From contig JAJAGP010000553.1 of assembly GCA_025084515.1 (NCBI GenBank), positions 302,121 through 366,120 on the forward strand: 64,000 bases of DNA, in the 5' to 3' direction. The notes below the pieces were generated by a model. It saw only the letters and a list, made by a program, of their open reading frames with translations, did no database searches and was not told the DNA's origin. Below, piece by piece: positions 37,945-49,900 of the stretch; the stretch's first letter is position 1, and each line of letters starts with the position of its first letter. Source of the DNA: Ancistrus triradiatus (Eukaryota > Chordata > Actinopteri > Siluriformes > Loricariidae). The translations under genes and the position numbers were made by a program.

Positions 37945-40900
37945 TTATTACAAAAAGACACCTCTTGCTGACTTAGATGTTATTTTATGTAGATCCTAAT
38001 TTTAAGTTTATGTTTGTATCTGTGTATTTGTGCTGTACTAACTTGATTTATTTTTTTTTTTCCTTTTCCTTTTTTCATTCATACGAATATCTGAGATGGC
38101 AACAAGGTTGGGGATAGGTGTCTGTTTTTTTCTCTTCTATTTGAAATTTGTTTCTTTTATTTATGTTATTTCAAAATGGTTACTGTTTATGTGCAAAAAG
38201 TTTAATAAAAATAAGTTTACAAAAAAGAAAACAAAAGCCTATCACAGTTAAATATTTTTGCCTTGTGTGCACAGTAAGCCACGGTAACATATAACTGGCC
38301 CTGAACCAAAACTTGCAAACCCTTCAAGGTTGCATTACTGTAGATACAAATATCTTAACTGGATAATATTAAGGCAGAATTGACCCTATATGTGAATTGC
38401 TGTTGGATATTGGTTAAAAAAATTCGGACTTAGTGTTCATTGTCGTGTTTAACAGCATTGTAAAGAAGAAGTTTGAAGTTTTGTATACATTATCATTCTT
38501 AATATCTTTTGTTTCTCCTGGCCAAACTTGGTTATGAATGTGGTTGCTAGACAGTGTTTGTTAAAGTGTGAACAGTTTTAAACATAGACATTATTTGCAA
38601 ATATTATTCATATATTTATATTATTTATCTTTTCAGGTTATAATCATCCAGCTTTGATGAAAGCTGTTGCCAATCCCAACAATCTGGTAAGACATCAGTT
38701 TTTGGTGTGAAGTGATTAAACTGGATGGAAACAGTCTGGTTTCCTGTGATTATTTGGCTGTAATCTGTATGAAATTTTTCTATTTCCCAGAGTGCATTTG
38801 TTAACCGACCGGCTCTTGGTATTTTACCTCCTGAAAACTTTCCAGAAAGATTGACAGAGAGTCTCCTGTCAGTGAGTAATTTTTGAGAATTGTGAAAAGC
38901 CAGCTTATGCTTCAAGGGATGTGGTGGCTTGGGGAAAACATGGCTACAGAAGGCTGTTGATGTACAAAGCTGTCTTACACACCCAAATTTTATTTTATTT
39001 CCTTGTTAATTTACTACCTCGCTACCTTATTTAAAAAAAAATTACATGATATGTGCAATTGTGTTTAATACATTATTCGAGAATGAGAAAAGTAGTGGTA
39101 GCTTGTTGCCTGAGCAGTTACTTTTGACTGTGCTAGCAACCGGCATATTTGTGGTCATTTTATATAGCCATACTTTCCCTGCCTAGATTGCTCCAAGTGG
39201 GATGACTCGAGTGCAGACCATGGCCTGTGGCTCCTGCTCCAACGAGAATGCTTTCAAGACCATGTTCATCTGGTACAAAGTGAGTGCACTCCATTTATGC
39301 CAAGCACTGCTCCCACACAGAGCCCAATGTGTTATTTCCTCTAGCATCCCACTGAATCTTTCCACTCAAGCATAAGGAAATGATCTTTTTTACTAAAATA
39401 GCTGTGACTTTTTTGTGTAATATTAAATATTAAAAATAGTATACTCTTGTAAATACAATTATTTAATGGTAACGTTATGAATTGCATAATTTGTTGCTGA
39501 AATTGATCATACTCAATAGACTTCTGTATGTGATTATTGTCTAGAACAAAGAACGAGGTACCAGTAAACCTTCTCTGGAGGAAGCAAGCTCCTGTATGAT
39601 TAACCAGGTATCTACTAGTAACCTAATCAAAGTATTGTTTTAATTTTTGAAAATTATTTTTAGCATATTACAGATGGAATATGTATCAGTAAATAAATTG
39701 AGAATAACTTTACGTCCATTAACAATATATGTTTCTTTGTCACTAAACATAATAAGCTATGTGAGCAGTATATGCTGTGTATATACAGCAGGGTCCCGAT
39801 TAACAAGCCCGTTATGTTTTGTGAGGTCGTTGACTAAAACGGATGTTAATGGGACATTACAATAGTCACATAGTGTTTTTATGCTACTATAATGTAAATG
39901 TATATTTTCACAAGAAAACTGCGTGCAAACAAACATGCAGATAAATATGTATATGCATAACTGAAAACACAAGTCATTGATGAGTGATTTGAAATAACTG
40001 ATACTTTTGTTTGATGGAATACAAAAATGCTTTGATAAACTATTACAAACAATGTGGAAGATCAGCCAAATGAAACAGAGACTCAGAGTGAATGTGAACC
40101 TGTGTATATAGTTATAGAGAGAATCTACAGATAGTGCAGGGGACAAACAAAGAAGTACTACTTACAATAGGACAGGCACAAACACTTACGAATGCTATAT
40201 ACAGCTTGTTACAAATAAGCAGCAGAAAGTCATACACACGAACACGAGTGACTTGCACAAAAAATTCTCAAAACACATCAACTGTGTTAGAACAGTCTCT
40301 CTAAATAACCTAAAGTGCCTCTAAATCTAGGCATTTAGCAGACTCCTTTATTCAGAGTGACAACTGATGCAGTCTTAGCAATTACAACGTTTACAATCCA
40401 AGCAATTGTGGCCTTGCTCAAACTGTGGCAGCTTGGTAAAGGTGGGATTTGAACCTAGGACCTTCTGATCCATAGTCCAGTACCTTAACCGCTAAACCAC
40501 CTAGTCTCTGGTCTTTAGTCCAAACGTGAGGTAACAAGCAACAACCCAACTGCTATAAAAGAAGATAATTGTTTTATTTCACCAAAACAGACTACATTTG
40601 AATTATTTTTCAGAGCCCTGGATGTCCAGATCTGAGCATTCTGTCTTTTATGGGAGCGTTTCATGGTAGAACCCTGGGTAAGTGTGATGATTGTGTCCTG
40701 CTGTTGATTACAAAGTAATTGTCCATTTATAGTTACAGTGGCTGTAACTGATACACATGGTCAGTACAGTTATTTAAGAAAATCAGTTATTCCCTTTTGA
40801 GTAAACTAGTAGTTTAGGTTTGTCCTCTGCTCCTGGTCTGATTGAAGTAAATGAGATGATTTATTTGTTTTCAGGTTGCTTAGCCACAACACACTCCAAA

Positions 40901-43900
40901 GTCATTCACAAGCTGGACATTCCCTCATTTGACTGGCCTGTTGCACCCTTCCCTAAGCTAAAGTATCCGTTGGAGGACTTTGTTCGTGAGAATGCACAGG
41001 AGGAGGCTCGCTGTCTTGAGGAGGTCTGGATTACCCCTTAAAGATCTAGTCTTGGGAAATTTAGAACAATGATATGACTGCCTGGCAATGGCATATGAAT
41101 GGCATATTCATGGGCAACTTAATTAATAGATCAATAGATGTGTTTTATTTGAATTAATTTATTACATTTAATTAATATCATTAAATGAAATTGTATATAA
41201 ACATGTATATGACTGAAGGAAATCTTTAAATTTATAGGTGTGAATTGATTCAAATAATTTAACAATGACTCTTATCTCAGCTGATAGAATTTTTCTTGGA
41301 TGAAATATTTGTTCACAACTTTCCCCTGTGATTTAGGTGGAGGATTTAATCGTGAAGTGGAGGCAGAAGGGGAAACCTGTGGCAGGCATTGTCACTGAGC
41401 CCATCCAGGCAGAGGGAGGAGACAACCATGCTTCACCTGACTTCTTCATCAAACTACGCAACATTGCTCGCAAGGTAAAACTTCCCTTGATACCTCAATA
41501 TTTAATTTTTTATTTTAGAAGGAAAAAGTTCTCCAGATTTTTCGTCTCAGCTGGGCTTAGGGAGGATTCATTGGGCGCTCGTGAATGTGCTCCCTTGATG
41601 AGATGCCAGTCGCACCATCTTACCTTCACATTGCAAGCTCAGCCTTGCATTTCAGGTTCTCAGTTAATGCTGTTTTTGTGAGCTGGTTGTTACCTCTGAG
41701 ATACAGGAGCTATTACGATGTAGTAATGTAGTAATGTAGATATTAATTCTACAATTTGGCGTGCAGTCATTTCACAACAGTGAGCTATAATGGTTTCAAG
41801 AGCATGCAACCTGAGCAGTAAAACCATACAGCTTTATCTTCCTCTTAGGCCTGAGTTACACTGTACTTATAAAGTCTGAGTAAACTGATTATGTGAATCC
41901 TGGGTATTTCACAATGTCCGTCTGATTATTGACTTATTTATTTTTTATGGCAAAACTAAAACTAAAAAGAAGTCAGGTTAACACCATACTAACTACGGAT
42001 CATACTAGTAATTTTGTTGCAAAATCAAAATGCTCTTGCAGCTTGCACAACACACATGCTCTGCTGTAACTGGGAGACTGTGATAAAGAAACAAAAATGG
42101 TAGTGCTTTCAGTTGTAGTTGTTTGCTTCATTACCTACAAAAAGTAAACGATGAAAGAGGCAAGGTATTATCCTGCCTGTGTTTGCCATAACCATGTGTG
42201 TAATCTGTTCAGCAGCTCCATCGCAGTTCCAAATTTTGTGCTATTTGTTTACTAGCACACACTCTTACATAAAACTTCTGATGTTTGATATACCCCAACT
42301 CACTCAGCCTGGCTTGAGGATTGTGAGAAAAGTTTGTGGCTGTTGTACACCTGTTGATCCTCTCTGCTCAATGATATCATTAGCTGTCCCAGAAACCTGG
42401 CACTGACTTTAGTGTGTACTTTTTATCTACATACCTAATTCTGTAATAAAATAGTTCTTTGTGAAAGTAGGGACAGACTAGTTCAGATCTGCACCGATCA
42501 ATTTTAAGCAAAAACAGTGTGCTTTTCTTGTGTGGATGTGTTTGTGCCACTGTTGCCTCGTGCACAAGTGTGACTAAATGTGACCGGAATACTGATCGGT
42601 CCATCACTGCTTCCACTAACATTTAATTCACAATTCAGTACTGCTTTAAACACAGTTCTGATTTTAAACTGTGTTTGTTCATGAGAGAGACAGACTGGTG
42701 CTGATGATGACAAGGACGTTTTAGATTTCATTTGTCTTTCAATGCTACTACTTAGTACACTAAATAATTTCTTCGTATACAGTGCAGTACTAGTGAGGGA
42801 GAAGTAATATAGTGTTATTTTGGTTACAGCCATGTCTTTCACGTTCAAGTTCCTCACAGTAAGTATGTGCTGCTTGCAGTATGCATGACGAAAGTAAGCC
42901 CAAAAGAACAGCTCCAAAAATGTTTGGAAAATCTAATAAGTCAAGTCAAGTCAAGTCAGATCTATTTATATAGCGCTTTTTACAATGGAGCATTGTCTCA
43001 AAGCAACTTTACAAGTTTAGATTATCTCATAATAACTACATCCAATCCCAAATTGAGCAAGCCTAGGGCGACAGTGGCAAGGAAAAACTCCCTAGTTCTA
43101 GGAAGAAACCTTGGGAGGACCAAGACTCAAAAAGGGACCCAACCTCCTTGGGCGGCGTAGATGATAAATCTAAGAACGAAACTAAAGTCATGGAGTCATA
43201 GTTCGAATAAAATGTGAAGTATGCACATCGGCATTAAGTGGCCTGGGTATGATGGGGCTGGAGCTGATGACGGAAGCAGCTTGAGTGAAGCTGCAGTGGA
43301 TGAACGTCACGTATGGGGCTGGAACTGGTACACCAGAAACCACAGCTCGGAGAGGAAAACAGAAAATGTAATTAGTTTATTGATTAAATAAGACACTTTA
43401 AAACAGCATCCCCCTCGCTGAATATGTGGAATGTGTCAAAGCTATAGCTAGCTCTGCTAAGAGCACAGGGAGCCAGGCACATCTTTTCTTTAGCAGTGAA
43501 GTATCCATTAAAAGGAAAAGCTGACTAAAAATGTTTTTTGTATTGGTATTTTGTATGTGGTAATTATGAATTTCAAAAATGGATTCGGGGGGGGAGAGAG
43601 TTGGGAAGAAAAAGATAAAAAGAAAAAATTGGAATCAGCAAGAGAAAAAATCGAAAGCGGCCGGTCATATGTTTAACAAATCAGAAATCAGAATCAGCCA
43701 AGAAAACTACAATAGGTGCATCTCTACTGGTAGAAGAGTACTGACTTAAAAGCTGCAGATGAGATTTGACACAGTTCTTGATCTGATTCACTCATTTTAT
43801 GCTGTAAGTGTTGAAAAGTTTATTCACACCGAATGGATCATGCATGTGCCCACAGAGCACATATTATCTGACTTAAGGACAATGACAGATTTTACCTTCT

Positions 43901-46900
43901 GTTCTTTATAGCATGGATGTGCCTTTCAAGTGGATGAGGTCCAAACAGGAGGTGGAGCCACAGGGAAGTTCTGGGCCCATGAGCACTGGGGCACCGATGA
44001 CCCCTCTGATATTGTCTCCTTCAGCAAAAAAATGCTTACAGGAGGATACTACCATAAAGACGAGCTGCTGCCTGATAAGGTACTGCTCACAGTCCTTCAT
44101 GGTTCTTTCACTGTGTACCATCTATGTATGCTGGTTATTGGGGGGTTGTTTTAAGTTTGTAAATATATGTGATTGTTAAGTAGGTGGTGTTATGAAATGG
44201 TAGCAAAATTTTGTTCATGTATTAGCGTCCTAACCCCAGCTTCTGCCACCATTACTTACTGCTGCTAGGTTTCGTTTCAAATGACCCGGAAGACTGAAAA
44301 GCGTAATTAACTTTTGATGAAGAATGGCATCACTGAAGCCCACTATGTTACACCACTTAACCAACAGTGCCCCCTACTGGTTCAAACTGGTAATTAGTAT
44401 TACAGTACTACGTACAGGTATATGTTCGCAATACAGTCAAAACAATATTTTATAGTGACATGGCTTACTAGCCATGTCAAGGGGGGATAAATTTGCTTAT
44501 TAATCAAATTACAAATTATTAAGTACCAGATACTAATTATACACATGAACATGTGAAATAACCCAACTTACTGGAGTTCACAGCAAGTCTCTGTATAAAA
44601 CATCTTACGCACACACACATACCCACACTTCGCAAAACTGGTGAACATTTTCAAGGCCAAAGAACGTTTTCAGCACCTGCAAAATCATGTCTTAAAGAGA
44701 CTTAGTCTGAACTAGTGACATCACCACAATTAAAAATGCAAATATATAAGATGTAAATAATTATATGGGTGCAAAAATATGTGGCCAACAAATCCTCAAC
44801 ATTAGACTGTACTTAGCTACAGTGGGGCAAAAAAGTATTTAGCTGATTGTGCAAGTTCTCCTACTTATAAAAGATGAGAGAAGGTTTTGTAATTTTCACA
44901 TCATATGTACACTTCATCTATGAGAGACAAAAATGAAGAAAAACTAAATCCCAGGAAATCACATTGTAGGAGTTTTTTTAAAGAATTTTTAATTGTAAAT
45001 CATGGTGGAAAATAAGTATTTTTTGGTCAATAACAAAAAGTTTTTCAGATACATTATACCATTAGTTCAAATACTTTGTAAACATAACCTTTGTTGGCAA
45101 TGACAGAGGGGGTCAAACATTTCCCTGTAGGGTCTTCACCAGGTTTGCACACACACTGTAGCTGGCATTTTGGCCCATTCCCTCCATGCATATCTCCTCT
45201 AGAGCAGTGATGTTTTGGGGCTGTCGCTGGGCAACACAGGGACTTTCAACTCCCTCCACAAACTTTCTATATGGGGTTGAGGTCGCAGACTGGGGCCAGG
45301 CCACTCCCAGGACCTTGAAAATGGTTTTTACAGACCCACTCCTTTGTTGCCAGAGCGGTGTGTTTCGCTAGTGTTGTTTCGGATTTCATTGTCATGCTGG
45401 AAGAACCCAGCCATGGTCCGTCTTCAGTGCTCTCACTGATGGAAGGAGATTTTGCCTTAAAATCTCACGATACCATGCCCCATTCATTCTTCCCTTAACA
45501 CAGATCAGTCATCCTGTCCTCTTGGCAGGAAAAAAACAGCCTCAAAGCATGATGTTTTTTCCACCCCAATGCTTCACAGTTATGTATGGTCTTTTTTTGT
45601 TTTGTTTTTGGGATGCACTCGGGCATTTCTTCTTCCTCCAAACATTGACGAGTTGAGTTTTTTACCAAAAAGTTCTATTTTGGTTTCATCTGACAACATG
45701 ATACCCTAACCCCCAATCCTCTTCTGGATCACACCCATATGCTCTCTGGCAAAACTTTCAGACGGGCCTGGACATGTACTGGCTTAAGCAGGGGGGGGCA
45801 ACGCCTGGCACTGGCCAGGATTCTGAGTTCCCTCTCGGCGTAAGTGTGTTACTGATGGTAGCCTTTGTTACTTTGGTCCCAGCTCTCTGCAGGTCATTCA
45901 TCAGGTCCCTCCATGGGAATTTTTTTTGCTCACCGTTCTCATGATCATTTTGGACCCCATGGGATGAGATCTTGCATGGAGCCCCCAGATTGACGGAATT
46001 ATCAATGGTCTTGTATGTCTTCCATTTTCATACAATTGCGCTCCCCACAGTTGATTTATTATTCACACCAACCTACTTGCTTATTGTAGATTCAATTCTT
46101 CCCAGCCTGGTGTCCTTCGACAGCTCTTTGGTCTTCGTCATGGTTGAGTTTGGGGAGTCTGACTGTTTTTGAGGCTGTGGACATGTGTGTCTTTTATACA
46201 GATAACGAGGTCAAACGGGTGACATTTAATACAGGTAACGAGTGGAGGACACAAAAAGAAAAGAGCTTCTTAAGAAGGAGTTCCAGGTCTGTGAGAGCCA
46301 GAAATCTTGCTTGTTTGTGGGTGACCGAAATACTTATTTTCCACCTGATTTTACAATTAAAATTATTTAAAAATTTCTATAATGTGAATTTCCTGGATTT
46401 TGTTTTTCTCCTTTTGTCTCTCATAGTTGAAGGTGTATCTATGATTGAAAATTACAGACCTCTCTCATCTTTCTAAGTAGGAGAACTTGCACAAGCAGTG
46501 GCTGACTAAATACTTTTTTTGCTCCATTGTATGTCAGATGGAATACTGTAGTGGAACTGGTTTTGACTAAATAGCAAGATAATGCAAATGTTTCCCATAC
46601 ATTGATTTATTTAATCAACTTTGACTGTCGCAAGTGACTGATTTTCTTTTTTTTTTTGTTACTATTTAAGATGGTTAAACATTTTCAGTGTAAGAAAGCT
46701 GTGTGTAATTAATTCACTCAGGCCCATTTCTTACCCCATGCTCGCTCCCCTCTCGCTCAAACACATTTATGGAACGTGACAGCGGACGTTCGTTGTTGTA
46801 GTTGCCATGCAATAGGTGTTTTCATAAGAGAGCATGGGAACTGAGAAGCGTACAGAAACTGTGAGGTGTTCAGGAAAAGCTATGAGAAAGATGCATGTTG

Positions 46901-49900
46901 CAAAAACACAGCGCTTGTTTCTTTGTTACCCACCACACAATAGAAATGAATCCTCAAATAGAGACTAACCTGCAATTGGCCGATCTACAAATGCTGAAAA
47001 ATATAACACACCCAGATAGAAATGTCAGATTGCTGCAAAACTCAGCATGCAGATGTGTAAATGATTACAGCTGTGGTCTAATTATACATTGGGTCTTGCC
47101 ACAAGAGGGTGTTAAAATGCTGTCAGAAGCTTCTTTTGGGTAGTGTTCCTCTTGATGAGAGAACGCTGACTGCTAGACTTCCCTCTACAATGCACTCAAA
47201 CACATTTTACCCAGTTGACAGACTGAGAGGGGGCGCGTCATTGGACAAAGAGAAGCAGGATGGTCATTTCAACAAATTTCCTGCCATCTAGCCCATTCTG
47301 TCGTAGCTCTTATGAAGTGTTGGGTGCAGTTATTCGTTGAGGACATTCACACATTGTGAACAAGCTCCAGGTGCTCCAGGCCACCAGTAAAAAGGATCGT
47401 TTGATCCGCCGACAAGTACAAGCAGCTCCCACAGTTTGTTGTCCACCATACAAACACAGGTGGCACCTTCACTACACACCCCGTCTGTGCTTGGACCATT
47501 TCCAAAGTTTCTTTTAATTCCAACAACTAAAATTGGTATGTTATTTTTTGTTGATGAGTGTATATTGGCAATATATGGGTTAAGTAAGTTAATAACCTTA
47601 ATAATTATTACTTTATCTGACATATATGCGAACGGAACAGCACATACCTGTATTTGAAAACTGTGCCTGTTTCTGATGCTGCTTTCAGGGTTACAGAATT
47701 TTCAACACATGGATGGGAGATCCTGCAAAGAATCTTTTCCTCTCTGAGGTCCTGGACGTTATCAGAAAAGATAATCTTCTGGAGCAGGTGACACACTCCG
47801 GGAAGGCTTTGCTACAGGGACTTCTTGAACTACAGGTAACACATTCTCAGTTTGTTTTCATAGTGCCCTGTTTAGATTAACTAGGAGCACTTGTAGTTAA
47901 AAGCATTACTGTAAAATATAGAAGTGAAGTAGTTGAGTGTTGATCAACACCCTGCTGGCACACTTTTCTCCGGTTTACCTCTGGTTCTGTTACCAGATCA
48001 CAGTGTCACTGATGCAAAGCACTGCTGTTCTACAATAGATACTTTGCCTGTGTTTATGTAGACAATGAGTGCACTCATATACACATACTTAATCTAGCCA
48101 TTGTCCAATATCAGCTGTTGCCTCATTTCTCAGGTACGCATTTTAACAGCATCTAATTCAGTCTTAAAATCCTGATGTCATCAGAATTCTTAAAATCTGA
48201 TAATAGGTTTTATTAGAGAGTATATACAAACTCAATTCCATGAGTGTTCATTGTGTGAACCAGGGGGTTTAGGACCCAAGCACAGGTAGCTGGTGTGAGT
48301 AAACCCTGCTATTGGGGCTGAGGGTAGGCTTAACGTGCTTAAATGGGACTGGAAGCACTTCACAAAATTAAATACATATATATGTATATGCATACATACA
48401 CATGAAAGAGAATATGTATGGATGTGAAAAACTAATAAGATGCGCCTAAGAAAGGAATTACTCTCCTGCTTTGAAAAGTTAGTGAGAAATAAAGGTGATC
48501 CACAGTGGGAATTGAACCCAGATCGCTCGTGTGGGAGCCCCAGTGCTCAAAGTGAACTACCTGAGCTGTGGTGCATGGCAAAGTAAAGAGCCAGTCACAC
48601 CAGAATCTGACCCTAACTATCAGTTGTTACCTCAGACCTTATCAACATCCCTCTGCAAAGGAACACTGTTACAATCTTTCCCTAATACCTCACGCCACAG
48701 CGTTACATATGGCAAAAGTGCGACTGCCAAGCCAAAGTCAAAGTAGGTCAAGGGTGTGACAAGAGACACTGCTCTTAAACAGCCGCCAGGGCACCGTCAA
48801 AAGAGAGTCGGGCGCGCTGGGGCCACGTCAGCACAGTCAGGACATGCGGGTGCGACATTTAGTAGAATCTGGCCTTCTGGGGTGACGCAGGAGAGACAGA
48901 GGCAGTTGAACCTGCAGCCTCATGGGTCTTGGGCACCGACATGGAGCGGACAGGTATGGGTGCCAACCTAGAGCTGGTGAGCGCTGGTGCTGGTCTGGAG
49001 CTGGCGAACACGGGCATCAGCACTGAGCTGCTATGTTTATTGGCACTACAGGACAGAGGAGAGGTCAGACAAGGTGTACATACTGAATGAATGTATATTA
49101 TTAACAACAGTTCTTTTCACCTGTAAGTAGAACAGTGAGATAAACCAAGATAAACATATCCAGTGTGTTTAAGGTGAAGATTTTTGTTAGATATCTGTCA
49201 CTAAAAGCAAAGCAAACATTAAGCACAGATTTACAGTTACACCCATATCAATAGACAATACTTTATTTTGTTTACAAGTACTAAAACCTCTTAATAATAT
49301 GAAATTGTTAAAATACTGTTAGGGTGTATGTCATTAAAATTTTTATTTATTAAACAGTCAAAATATAAAGGAAACCAAATGATACAAAGAAACCTTAAGT
49401 GCACTGAAAATGAGATTTGAGCATAAAAAAAAGTTTATAATGCCCTACACTTATTAGGATCTCTGCACTCACTCTCAGAGTTTATTCTCTTTCAGTCTCA
49501 GTACCCTCACCTGCTGAATTCAGCCCGTGGCCAGGGCACCTTCTGTGCTATTGATGCCTGTGATGATGTCACCCGTGACAAGTTGCTGCTTAAAATCAGG
49601 GATAAAGGTAAGCACAACACATTCAGCAACAACTAAACCTAGTATAGTATAATAATGTATTGCCTTTTAAAGGGTAAATGGACAAAAGACATTCATACAT
49701 ACACACATTCACAATTAGCTGGTTGGCAGGTCCTGTGAATATATGACCTAAAACATTAGATTTTCACACAAGTCTTAAAAGTAGATTAAGAGAATTCAGT
49801 TAAACAAATGAGACAAAAATATTATTTATGGTCATTTATTGAGGAGTTGATACATTATTATGTACATTATGTATTAGTTTCAAAAGTATTCAGAACTCTA

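Larger units (their letters stand above)
31700..38636 (+). other. abat: abat intron 6-side spacer (intron 5, 6.9 kb)
   Basis: The largest internal intron. It holds a V-SINE, a Tc1 copy, a hAT-like palindrome, L2 and SINE fragments, microsatellites and an L1 3' end. 32070-32740 and 35341-35980 hold nothing that I recognise. Confidence 0.75.

Noticed and set aside
39757..40146. 129-codon minus-strand frame
   Set aside because: Low-complexity AT-rich intronic sequence antisense to abat, without any motif.
41475..41681. Extension of abat exon 12 through 41681
   Set aside because: A good donor at 41475 ends homology exactly where exon 13 takes over in phase.
43670..43735. hAT terminus at the right of intron 12
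   Set aside because: ggtgcatctctac resembles a hAT end, but no partner end or target duplication was found.
48480..48580. Possible tRNA gene on the minus strand
   Set aside because: A B-box-like run is present, but no acceptor-stem pairing or complete cloverleaf could be drawn; a SINE head is more likely.
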